From NCBI GenBank assembly GCA_001515955.1, contig LOES01000249.1, positions 1-8,458 of the forward strand: a DNA stretch of 8,458 nucleotides, given 5' to 3'. Source of the DNA: Clostridia bacterium BRH_c25 (GTDB lineage Bacteria > Bacillota_A > Clostridia > Lutisporales > Lutisporaceae). Every line of letters begins with the position of its first letter. Positions within the stretch are counted from its first letter, which is position 1. Below, piece after piece: positions 1-5,940 of the stretch. The position numbers were made by a program, and so were the translations under genes. Under the pieces are notes generated by a model. It was not told the DNA's origin and did not search any database. It saw only the letters and a program-made list of their open reading frames with translations.

Positions 1-852
1 TCCGGAGAACACGGAAGAGGGTTTTCGGTAGTAGCTGAAGAGGTTAGGAAATTGGCCGAGCAGTCATCCAGGGAAGCAGAGCAGATCAGAAATATTGCTA
101 TTGAAATTCAGGCTGAAGCCAATAAAGCGGCGGAGGTAATCATGAGAAGCCAGGATAAGGCAAAGGAGAATATAAGCAGGGGTGAAAGCTCAAGGGTATT
201 TTTTGATGAGATGGTAAATGGGATTAATGAGCTGGACAGCTCAATGGAAAATATTAAGCATTTGTCAATAAACCAGGTATCCAGTGTCCGGACAGTACTG
301 GATGCTGCTGAGAAAATGGCAGCTGTGTCGGAGGAGACGGCAGCGGGTGCCCAGGAGGTTGCAGCTTCAAGCGAGCAGCAGATGGAGTCCTTTGAAGGAA
401 TAAGGGATAATACTAAAACGCTGTATACCATATCGAATGATTTACATAATATATCTACTGCCCTGATTAACAAATATCAAATTCCTGAGGAGATCAAGGC
501 AAGAATAGAAAAGGCCAAGGCGGAACTGATCAAGCTTTCAAAGGAAGAGTTTGTAAGAAGAAATAATATTGAAATGCAAAGAAAGGCTTTTAAGGAGCTG
601 GCAAATAAAGTCGGTTTTACATTCATTGGAACAAGAGATATGAATGGAGAATGCATATATATATCTACAGAGAAAAAAGTTGAAACTGTCGTATACCGTC
701 CCTGGTTCCAAGAGGCTTTGCAGGGTGGATCAAATGTTTCGGTACCCTTTGTTGCCAGTCAAACCAACAGATTAGGTGTAAATGTAGCAGCACCTATAAA
801 GGATGAAGAAGGTCAGGTAATAGGAGTAATTTCAGCAGGTATGGAGATATAG
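1..852 (+). CDS. Methyl-accepting chemotaxis protein, C-terminal part with appended Cache-like domain (5' end outside window)
   Basis: This is the 3' part of a chemoreceptor; frame 1 is open from the first base, so the true start lies upstream and 283 residues are visible. Residues 2-21 carry the conserved hairpin-tip motif (GEHGRGF, VVAEEVRKLAEQ) that contacts CheA and CheW. Residues 22-155 form the returning coiled coil, with a methylation-helix-like stretch near 110-127 (SEETAAGAQEVAAS). After a charged helical linker (about 162-197), residues 198-283 resemble a Cache/PDC sensor domain: a PWFQEAL segment, an S-x-P-F strand, then NVAAPIKDEEGQVIGVIS. No membrane segment is visible in this part, so this end is cytoplasmic. 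Most receptors carry their sensor N-terminally, and a C-terminal one is uncommon. Its ligand is unknown. The receptor assignment is firm from the tip motif; the Cache call is by motif resemblance only. A TTG at 52 is not a credible start because it cuts the tip motif. Confidence 0.93.
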   Translation, partial: SGEHGRGFSVVAEEVRKLAEQSSREAEQIRNIAIEIQAEANKAAEVIMRSQDKAKENISRGESSRVFFDEMVNGINELDSSMENIKHLSINQVSSVRTVLDAAEKMAAVSEETAAGAQEVAASSEQQMESFEGIRDNTKTLYTISNDLHNISTALINKYQIPEEIKARIEKAKAELIKLSKEEFVRRNNIEMQRKAFKELANKVGFTFIGTRDMNGECIYISTEKKVETVVYRPWFQEALQGGSNVSVPFVASQTNRLGVNVAAPIKDEEGQVIGVISAGMEI

Positions 853-883
853 GTTTCGGGGTTCCGAGGTCGCGGGGTTGCGA
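852..883. repeat. Four tandem degenerate 8-bp repeats (GGTTnCGR-like)
   Basis: Four consecutive 8-mers can be read directly: GGTTTCGG, GGTTCCGA, GGTCGCGG and GGTTGCGA, followed by GG. The array begins on the last base of the chemoreceptor stop codon, so it directly abuts the gene end. Its composition differs from that of the neighbouring genes. It forms the left edge of the structured island. Origin and function are unknown. Confidence 0.75.
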
Positions 884-892
884 GGAAAGATT

Positions 893-992
893 GGTATTCC
901 TTACGGGTCCAGGTGCGGGTACCACGGATCACACAGGGCTGTAACGGGTAATCGCTACGCGATTACCCGTTACTTAGCTTGAAAGGAATACC
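893..992. repeat. Outer inverted repeat of the structured island
   Basis: GGTATTCCTT at 893-902 is the exact reverse complement of AAGGAATACC at 983-992. These 10-bp arms enclose the strong hairpin at 941-973, so the transcript could fold into a larger branched structure. The 903-940 segment between the left arm and the inner hairpin contains the palindrome GGTACC and partly self-complementary GC-rich sequence. Confidence 0.65.
941..973. repeat. Perfect 15-bp inverted repeat with 3-nt loop (strong hairpin)
   Basis: The arm at 941-955 (GTAACGGGTAATCGC) is perfectly complementary to 959-973 (GCGATTACCCGTTAC), with loop TAC. A 15-bp stem without mismatches is far beyond chance in an intergenic region. 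It is followed by TTAGCTTG rather than a T-run, so a Rho-independent terminator is unlikely. It could be an RNA stem, a transcript-end stabiliser for the upstream gene, or part of a mobile repeat. The sequence does not decide between these. Confidence 0.85.
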
Positions 993-1000
993 CGAGCTTT

Positions 1001-1028
1001 TCTCGAATCTCATATCTCGTATCTCGAG
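1001..1028. repeat. Four tandem degenerate 7-bp repeats (TCTCGWA-like)
   Basis: Consecutive heptamers TCTCGAA, TCTCATA, TCTCGTA and TCTCGAG can be read in phase, with a degenerate fifth unit TCTGAAG at 1029-1035. The period (7 bp) differs from the 8-bp array at 852-883, but both arrays are built on CG-containing units and flank the hairpin core. The last unit runs into the hairpin at 1032-1052. Confidence 0.75.
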
Positions 1029-1031
1029 TCT

Positions 1032-1052
1032 GAAGAATGCTTCGCATTCTTC
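1032..1052. repeat. Perfect 9-bp hairpin at the right edge of the island
   Basis: GAAGAATGC at 1032-1040 pairs perfectly with GCATTCTTC at 1044-1052 across a TTC loop. The sequence after it (TACTATTATG) has no T-run, so a strong intrinsic terminator is doubtful, though it could slow or stabilise transcripts. It marks the end of the structured island. Confidence 0.75.
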
Positions 1053-1179
1053 TACTATTATGTAATGGATTTAGTGTGAAAGATATTGTAGAATAAGAAT
1101 ATGCTGCTGTAATGTTGCGGACAGACTATAAAGAATAAGCTGAGTATACACAAATAGATTAATATAAGAGGGTCAATAT

Positions 1180-1920
1180 ATGTTTGATATACTTAATACC
1201 AAGCTGCATAATGATGATATAAAATGTAAACGGGAAGAGATTTCAAAGCTCTTGAGGCAAGGATCAGACAACATTAACAGCAAAACTATCAATACCATGT
1301 CTGCTGCTGATCTCAAACTACTGTTTCAATTATATGACGAGGTATTCCTTGAAAATTGGTTCAAAGAAGGCTTCAAAGGGAAGCTCAGGTTTTCTCTTTC
1401 ACGGCAGATGACAAAAAGTGCAGGTTTGACCCGTTGTCCTAAAAATATTAATACTATTAAGCCGGAGGAGCTGGTAATTGAAATAAAAATAGGAGTGGAT
1501 TTCTTTTTTCATTACAATATGCTTGAAGGAAGCAAGGCGGTTGGCGGGGTAGATACAGGCAGCAGCCTTGAGGCACTGCAGCTTGTATTTGAACATGAAC
1601 TCTGCCATGTAATTGAGTTCATTCATTTCAGCAAATCAAATTGCAGGGGAGAAAGGTTCAAAACATTGGCAGGTAATCTATTTGGCCATACTGAAAGCCA
1701 TCACAAGCTGCCGACACATAAGCAGATAGCAAATGAGAAGCTTGGACTGAACATAGGTGATGATGTTGCATTTACTTTTGAAGGGAAAAAACTCACGGGT
1801 ATCCTATACAGCATCAATAAAAGGGCTACGGTCATGGTGAGGGATAAAAACGGTCCCCTTGCAGACAAACAGGGAAGAAGGTATTCCAAGTATTATGTTC
1901 CTTTGAATATTTTGAAATAA
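1180..1920 (+). CDS. SprT-like putative zinc metalloprotease
   Basis: This 246-residue soluble protein shows the zinc metallopeptidase helix HELCH (H139, E140, H143) within an EALQLVFEHELCHVIEF segment, and G-E-R-F-K at 157-161, which matches the HGxxF block of SprT-like proteins. In family members H-E-x-x-H supplies two zinc-binding His and the general-base Glu, while the His of HGxxF is usually the third ligand. Here that place is R156, so H170, H174 or H175 (FGHTESHH) may substitute, or the protein may not be a standard protease. Residues 190-243 look like a small beta-rich, SH3/KOW-like tail (IGDDVAFTFEGKKLTGILY and an Arg/Lys/Tyr-rich end). No signal peptide or membrane segment is present, so it should be cytoplasmic. 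The ATG at 1180 is preceded by AGAGGG at good spacing. It lies 51 bp before the dehydrogenase with no terminator between, so co-transcription is plausible. Substrate unknown; DNA-protein crosslink repair, a role of eukaryotic SPRTN, is only an analogy. Confidence 0.78.
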   Translation: MFDILNTKLHNDDIKCKREEISKLLRQGSDNINSKTINTMSAADLKLLFQLYDEVFLENWFKEGFKGKLRFSLSRQMTKSAGLTRCPKNINTIKPEELVIEIKIGVDFFFHYNMLEGSKAVGGVDTGSSLEALQLVFEHELCHVIEFIHFSKSNCRGERFKTLAGNLFGHTESHHKLPTHKQIANEKLGLNIGDDVAFTFEGKKLTGILYSINKRATVMVRDKNGPLADKQGRRYSKYYVPLNILK

Positions 1921-1971
1921 GACGAATACGGAGCAATACATGATATGATAAAACAAGTTAGAGGTGAGAAT

Positions 1972-2913
1972 ATGAAGGTTTTATTTACTTATAATTTTGG
2001 TGAGGAAAAAATGAAGGCGGTTGCCGATTTGGGATATGAGCTTATATATGTAAACGAGAAGGATATCTCATATACAGAGGAGATTTCTAATATAGATATA
2101 CTGGTTTGCTATGATCCCTTTAATAAAGTGGATATTTCTCAGCTTAAGCAGCTTAAGTGGATTCAGCTTTCCAGTGTTGGTATAGACCAATTACCCAGAC
2201 AGAAGGTCAAGGAGCGGGATATAATTGTTACAAACAACAGATCAGGCTATTCAATTCCCATAGGAGAATGGATTGTTATGAAAACTCTTGAACTGTTGAA
2301 AAACAGCAAGGCCTTCTATCATAAGCAAAGTGAAAAAAAATGGAAGTTGGATTCAACAATACTGGAGCTTTGCAATAAAACTGTCTGCTTTGTAGGTACA
2401 GGCAGCATAGCTTCCGAAGCGGCAAAAAGGCTTAAGGGCTTTGATGCCAATATAATAGGAATAAATACCTCAGGTAAAAAAGCAGATTATTTTGACAGCT
2501 GCTATCCCATGAAGGAGCTTGATTATGCTCTGTCACAAGCTGATGTAGCAGTGCTTTCCATCCCCTATACAAAAGAAACCCATCATTTGATTGATGAGAA
2601 TAATATCGGTTCTCTGAAAAAGGGTGCCTGCCTGATAAACATCGCCAGAGGAAGTATTATAAAGGAGACCGTACTTATAGAAGCGCTGAAGAAAGGCAAC
2701 ATACGTGGCGCAGCATTAGATGTATTTGAGGAGGAGCCTCTGCCTGAGAGCAGCCCCCTTTGGGAGATGGACAATGTAATTATTACGCCTCATAACTCCT
2801 GGGTATCCGAGATGAGGAACGAAAGAAGATATAATATCATATATGGAAATCTGAAAAGATTTATAGCCGGTGAGGAGCTTAAGAGCATTGTGGATATTGA
2901 TAAAGGCTACTAG
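1972..2913 (+). CDS. NAD(P)-dependent D-2-hydroxyacid dehydrogenase
   Basis: The 313-residue protein belongs to the D-isomer-specific 2-hydroxyacid dehydrogenase family, cytosolic enzymes that interconvert 2-keto acids and D-2-hydroxyacids with NAD(P)H. The Rossmann glycine motif GTGSIA is at 142-147. The catalytic triad can be read as R226 (NIAR), E255 (DVFEEEP) and H274 (ITPHNS). The SSVGIDQLP segment near 67-75 is also typical, and the length is normal for the family. The ATG at 1972 is chosen over the in-frame ATG at 1945 because GAGGTGAG ends just 4 bases before it, whereas the upstream one has no good ribosome binding site and would add nine unconserved residues. The substrate cannot be deduced: phosphoglycerate, glyoxylate/hydroxypyruvate and branched keto acids are all used in this family. 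It ends 71 bp before an intrinsic terminator, so it is the last gene of its unit. Confidence 0.9.
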   Translation: MKVLFTYNFGEEKMKAVADLGYELIYVNEKDISYTEEISNIDILVCYDPFNKVDISQLKQLKWIQLSSVGIDQLPRQKVKERDIIVTNNRSGYSIPIGEWIVMKTLELLKNSKAFYHKQSEKKWKLDSTILELCNKTVCFVGTGSIASEAAKRLKGFDANIIGINTSGKKADYFDSCYPMKELDYALSQADVAVLSIPYTKETHHLIDENNIGSLKKGACLINIARGSIIKETVLIEALKKGNIRGAALDVFEEEPLPESSPLWEMDNVIITPHNSWVSEMRNERRYNIIYGNLKRFIAGEELKSIVDIDKGY

Positions 2914-2984
2914 TATATTGAATCTTGGCCTTCATGGCAGTTGCTGTAAGGAGTAACACCCCTGTGAACTGATTGATTGCATAT

Positions 2985-3017
2985 AAAACACTGCACTTTT
3001 AAGAGCAGTGTTTTTTT
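2985..3017 (+). terminator. Rho-independent terminator after the dehydrogenase gene
   Basis: AAAACACTGC (2985-2994) pairs with GCAGTGTTTT (3005-3014) around a 10-nt loop, and the T-run spans 3011-3017. The core ACACTGC/GCAGTGT is perfect. It closes the upstream transcription unit and separates it from the RpiR-importer operon. Confidence 0.88.
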
Positions 3018-3070
3018 GTATGCAGAAGTAAACATGTATATAAATAGTTGAAAATATTGTTGATAATTTA

Positions 3071-3099
3071 TTTACTTAAAACATTATATATGATAAAAT
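3071..3099 (+). promoter_or_regulatory. Sigma-A-type promoter for the RpiR-importer operon
   Basis: TTTACT at 3071-3076 (-35-like) and TAAAAT at 3094-3099 (-10-like) are separated by exactly 17 bases, and TGA just before the -10 gives an extended TGn motif. Transcription would start near 3106, leaving a leader of about 65 bases before the RpiR start codon. An alternative -35, TTGATA at 3060-3065, pairs less well because of its 19-bp spacing to TATATA. The prediction is by eye. Confidence 0.6.
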
Positions 3100-3117
3100 G
3101 AAGCCATCGTGAAGTAA

Positions 3118-3156
3118 AATATTCATCCATAAAAAATATGAATAATAATATTCATC
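3118..3156. promoter_or_regulatory. Candidate operator for the RpiR regulator
   Basis: ATGAATA at 3138-3144 and TATTCAT at 3149-3155 form an 18-bp palindrome with perfect 7-bp arms and a 4-bp spacer. The decamer AATATTCATC occurs twice, at 3118-3127 and 3147-3156, so a third half-site faces the palindrome. The block lies downstream of the predicted promoter and directly before the AAGGAGGGG ribosome binding site (3157-3165). Bound protein there could block elongation or initiation. Assignment to the neighbouring RpiR protein is inferred from position and symmetry. Confidence 0.5.
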
Positions 3157-3169
3157 AAGGAGGGGTTTT

Positions 3170-4033
3170 ATGTACGAAACGATACAAATTGCAAATATGA
3201 TTAAGGAAAAGTATAACTCACTATCAATAGCACAAAAGAAGGCCGCAGATTATATATATAAGAATCTGGGCAAGGCTGCTTTCAATACGGCTATTCAACT
3301 TGGTATTGAAGCCGGAGTCAGCGATTCTACTATTATACGTTTATCCTATGCTTTAGGCTTCAGAAGCTTCAGCGCTATGCAGGAGACTATTCAAAAACAG
3401 ATTATGGAAGCAGCAAACCCTTCGTATAAGGCAGTTGTGAGTGAAGGTACCGTGCCGGAGGATGTTCCTGATGCATTTACACAGATCGTCGAAAATGAGA
3501 TTTTGACACTTAGAAGCCTGCTTTATAAGCTAAATGCGCAGGATGTTCGTAAAGCTGCAGAAGCTTTGATAAATGCGGACCAGGTATTGATAATGGGGTA
3601 TTTTAGCGCGTTTACCGCTGCATATGAGTTCTACTTGAATCTGAGTATGATGCGGTCAAATGTATTTTTTTACAGGACCAGCGAAATAGAATTTCAAAGG
3701 CTGTACAATCTTACTGACAAGTCGGTAGTTGTGGCTGTCTCCTTTCCAAAGCACATCAAGGATATTGTGAAATTTACCAGAGATGCAAAAAAACAAGGGG
3801 CCACTATAATTTCTGTAACAGACATGGAGCTTTCTCCTGTCAGCTGTGAGTCCGATATTTCATTTACAGTGGATATCAACTCAGATAATGAAACCGGGCT
3901 TATCCTGATGTCTTCCGCAATGACGCTTATGTATCTTATCATTATGAGTATCAAAACTCAGAATAGGGAAAAGGTAATTGCTCAGTTGGAGAATGCAAGA
4001 AATAACCTGGCAGAACAGGATGTGTATTTATAA
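3170..4033 (+). CDS. RpiR-family transcriptional regulator (HTH plus SIS domain)
   Basis: This 287-residue protein has the RpiR architecture. An N-terminal helical DNA-binding domain (about 1-77) contains LSIAQKKAADYI and a helix-turn-helix around 38-72 (GVSDSTIIRLSYALGF). A SIS sugar-isomerase-type sensor domain follows at about 125-260 (VLIMGYFSAFTAAYEF, then SFPKHIKDIVKF, then ATIISVTDMELSPVS). RpiR proteins usually respond to phosphorylated sugars or amino sugars. Here the usual S-x-S-G-x-T ligand loop is replaced by SFPKHIKD, as in a branch of the family often written SFPRYS, so the effector may differ. The start at 3170 follows a near-perfect ribosome binding site (AAGGAGGGG). It is the first gene after the predicted promoter and candidate operator, which suggests autoregulation, and lies 52 bp before the importer genes, which it probably controls. 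Whether it activates or represses cannot be told. Confidence 0.92.
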   Translation: MYETIQIANMIKEKYNSLSIAQKKAADYIYKNLGKAAFNTAIQLGIEAGVSDSTIIRLSYALGFRSFSAMQETIQKQIMEAANPSYKAVVSEGTVPEDVPDAFTQIVENEILTLRSLLYKLNAQDVRKAAEALINADQVLIMGYFSAFTAAYEFYLNLSMMRSNVFFYRTSEIEFQRLYNLTDKSVVVAVSFPKHIKDIVKFTRDAKKQGATIISVTDMELSPVSCESDISFTVDINSDNETGLILMSSAMTLMYLIIMSIKTQNREKVIAQLENARNNLAEQDVYL

Positions 4034-4085
4034 CAGTGGCTGTGGAATTCCGGTCTTTGACTTATGTATTTTGGGAGGAACAAAT

Positions 4086-5051
4086 ATGAGATATTATGTT
4101 GCTAAGAGACTGCTAACCGGTTTTATGGTTGTTATGATTGTAATTGTCTTGACTTTTTTATTGGTTCATATAGCACCGGGAGATCCTATAAGGATACTTG
4201 CCGGTAAAGATAATCCTTCTCCTGAGATGATAAAGGCACTACAGCAAAAATACGGACTTGATAAGCCTATTTATATACAGTTAATAAGCTATATGAAGAA
4301 TTTGGCCAAGGGGGACTTGGGTACCTCCATATTGCATAATCAGCCTGTATCAAAAATGATAATGGACAGAATGGGTCCGACAATTTTACTGGCATTGACC
4401 GGAGCTGTTCTTGCGGTAGTTTTGGGAACACTTCTTGGTTTGTATGCTGCAAGATACAACGGTACCAAAATTGATGCAGTGCTATCATACATATCTTATT
4501 TTTTCTATTCCATGCCTTCCTTTTGGCTGGGTTTAATGCTGATTCTCATTTTCGCATCCTGGCTGAAGATTCTGCCAACCTCCGGCATGGTAAATCTAAG
4601 AGCTCCTTCAAAAGGCATAGGTTATGTGCTGGACGTTCTGAAGCATTTGGTCCTGCCTGTGCTGACTCTTACTCTTATTCAGATCCCGATCTATTTCAAG
4701 ATATTCAAATCATCAATCATGCAGGTTATGACGGAAGACTTTGTTACGACCTTCAAAGCAACCGGTATGGATGAGAAGATTATTTTCAAGAGATATATCT
4801 TCAAGAATGCAATACTTCCGACGATAACAGTTTTCGGAATCAACCTTGCTTATATTGTTGCAGGAGCTGCATTGATCGAGACGGTTTTCTCATGGCCGGG
4901 AACGGGCAGGCTTATGCTGGATGCCATAATGCGCAGGGATTATCCGCTTTTGATGGCTATCTATCTTATAATGTCCGTATCGATTGCTGTTGTAATGATA
5001 GTTGTAGACATTATATACGCTTATGTCGATCCCAGAATACGATATCAGTAG
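4086..5051 (+). CDS. Peptide ABC importer permease, DppB/OppB type
   Basis: This 321-residue integral membrane protein is one half of the channel of an Opp/Dpp-type importer. It starts with the family N-terminus (MRYYVAKRLL, a first membrane helix, then HIAPGDP) and contains QQKYGLDKPIYIQ and a KGDLGTS periplasm-side motif. Five further hydrophobic helices follow, with the cytoplasmic EAA-type coupling loop at about 219-245 (FKATGMDEKIIF), which docks onto the ATPases. ETVFSWPGTGRLMLDAI and the DPRIRY tail are typical of this subunit. The ATG at 4086 has GGGAGGA just upstream; an earlier in-frame ATG at 3978 would overlap the RpiR gene and add 36 non-family residues, so it is rejected. The substrate class (di-, oligo- or glycopeptide) cannot be read from the permease. 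Confidence 0.95.
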   Translation: MRYYVAKRLLTGFMVVMIVIVLTFLLVHIAPGDPIRILAGKDNPSPEMIKALQQKYGLDKPIYIQLISYMKNLAKGDLGTSILHNQPVSKMIMDRMGPTILLALTGAVLAVVLGTLLGLYAARYNGTKIDAVLSYISYFFYSMPSFWLGLMLILIFASWLKILPTSGMVNLRAPSKGIGYVLDVLKHLVLPVLTLTLIQIPIYFKIFKSSIMQVMTEDFVTTFKATGMDEKIIFKRYIFKNAILPTITVFGINLAYIVAGAALIETVFSWPGTGRLMLDAIMRRDYPLLMAIYLIMSVSIAVVMIVVDIIYAYVDPRIRYQ

Positions 5052-5057
5052 AGGAGG
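5051..5057 (+). promoter_or_regulatory. Ribosome binding site that fixes a TTG start
   Basis: GAGGAGG begins on the last base of the upstream permease stop codon (TAG, 5049-5051) and lies 10 bases before TTG at 5068. It supports a TTG start for the second permease rather than the in-frame ATG at 5023, which sits inside the first permease gene without a ribosome binding site. Confidence 0.75.
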
Positions 5058-5067
5058 CAGTATTACC

Positions 5068-5928
5068 TTGAGTGGATTATTATTGAACAGGAACAAAATA
5101 CGACATTTCATTCAATTGACAAGCTATAACACAACCTTCAAAACCGGTATCAGCTTATTGCTCATTATTGTTTTGACTGCAATATTTGCTCCTCTGCTGG
5201 CAACTCATGATCCCTATACATTAGGTGATGTAATGCTTGAAATGCCCGGCAAAAACCATATACTGGGGACTGATGGCATGGGTAGGGACGTATACAGCAT
5301 GATCATATACGGAACCAGGACTTCCCTTGTAATAGGTATTGTTACAGCAATAATTTCAGCTGTTATAGGAGTGTTAGTCGGAGCTTTCTCGGGTTATTAC
5401 GGCGGAAAGCCGGATCAGATTATTTCAGAGGCCATCAATGTTTTCCTGATGCTGCCGACATTTTTCCTGATACTTATCATAGTGGCACTATTTGGAAGCA
5501 GTATGTTTAATGTAATGCTGGTCATAGGACTGACAAGCTGGCCGGGGAATGCCCGCCTTATGAGAGTGCAGGCCATGTCGTTGCGTTCACGTACTTTTGT
5601 GATGAGTGCAATAGCGATGGGAGAAACAAAAAGTCAGATTGTATTAAGATATATCATTCCAAACGGTATTTTTCCGGTAATTGCGAATACGACAATGGGA
5701 ATAGGCGGTGCCATACTTACCGAAGCTGCTCTGAGCTTTTTAGGGCTGGGAGATCCCAATGTAATAAGCTGGGGGCAGATGGTATACCAAGGTAAGGCGT
5801 ACCTGACATCAGGCTGGTGGGTGTCTACATTTTCAGGACTTGCGATAGTTGTGATAGTACTTGTTTTTTATCTGATTGGGGATGGGCTGGACAGTATCCT
5901 GAACCCAAAGCTCAGAAAGAGTCATTAG
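5068..5928 (+). CDS. Peptide ABC importer permease, DppC/OppC type (TTG start)
   Basis: This is the second channel subunit, 286 residues. A short basic N-terminus leads into membrane helix 1 (about 27-45), followed by the DppC hallmark HILGTDGMGRDVYSMIIYGTR at 64-84 with SLVIG after it. Further helices follow, then the EAA-type coupling loop at about 177-205 (AIAMGETKSQIVLRYIIPNG) and ALSFLGLGDPNVISWGQM near 221-238. The closing GDGLDSILNPKLRKSH is also typical. Its start is TTG, supported by a strong ribosome binding site 10 bases upstream. The gap to the preceding permease is 16 bp, and 12 bp separate it from the next ATPase gene. It should heterodimerise with the preceding permease. A possible extension to ATG 5023 would add 15 residues. 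Confidence 0.94.
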   Translation: MSGLLLNRNKIRHFIQLTSYNTTFKTGISLLLIIVLTAIFAPLLATHDPYTLGDVMLEMPGKNHILGTDGMGRDVYSMIIYGTRTSLVIGIVTAIISAVIGVLVGAFSGYYGGKPDQIISEAINVFLMLPTFFLILIIVALFGSSMFNVMLVIGLTSWPGNARLMRVQAMSLRSRTFVMSAIAMGETKSQIVLRYIIPNGIFPVIANTTMGIGGAILTEAALSFLGLGDPNVISWGQMVYQGKAYLTSGWWVSTFSGLAIVVIVLVFYLIGDGLDSILNPKLRKSH

Positions 5929-5940
5929 GGGGGTGCGGAT

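Larger units (their letters stand above)
853..1179. other. Long intergenic region with a structured repeat island and no credible gene
   Basis: This 327-bp gap separates the chemoreceptor from the SprT-like gene. Its first 200 bases are visibly richer in G and C than the flanks and consist of tandem short repeats and inverted repeats, listed separately. I see no credible open reading frame. The hairpins are not followed by T-runs, so none is a convincing intrinsic terminator. The remaining part, about 1053-1166, is ordinary AT-rich sequence that should hold the promoter of the downstream gene. I could not pick a well-spaced -35/-10 pair there. The AGAGGG ribosome binding site lies near the right edge. 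Confidence 0.7.

Noticed and set aside
108..473. Minus-strand open frames opposite the chemoreceptor and the other genes, e.g. 108-473, 6167-6478, 7095-7400
   Set aside because: They are antisense shadows of strongly conserved coding sequence, with no family resemblance or plausible ribosome binding sites.
901..940. A GGTACCACGG segment (918-927) resembling the T-box antiterminator core
   Set aside because: There is no Stem I, no terminator with a T-run behind it and no amino-acid or tRNA-synthetase gene downstream. The similarity is limited to about ten bases and may be chance.
852..1052. CRISPR array
   Set aside because: The repeat units are only 7-8 bp with no spacers between them, so the layout is not a CRISPR.
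1053..1166. Promoter for the SprT-like gene (TATAAA at 1127, TATACA at 1145, TTGTAG near 1087)
   Set aside because: None of the -10-like hexamers has an acceptable -35 at 16-18 bp, so no pair was reliable enough to list.
1945..1971. Upstream ATG start for the hydroxyacid dehydrogenase
   Set aside because: It has no ribosome binding site, while ATG 1972 follows GAGGTGAG and matches the normal family start.
2934..2972. A 12-codon open frame after the dehydrogenase gene
   Set aside because: It is too short, has no ribosome binding site and lies just before the terminator; nothing supports translation.
3978..4085. Extended N-terminus of the first permease
   Set aside because: It overlaps the RpiR gene and adds residues unlike the family; ATG 4086 has a ribosome binding site and the standard MRYYVAKRLL start.
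4523..4774. Plus-strand frame inside the first permease gene
   Set aside because: It is an out-of-frame shadow of a conserved permease with no recognisable protein features.
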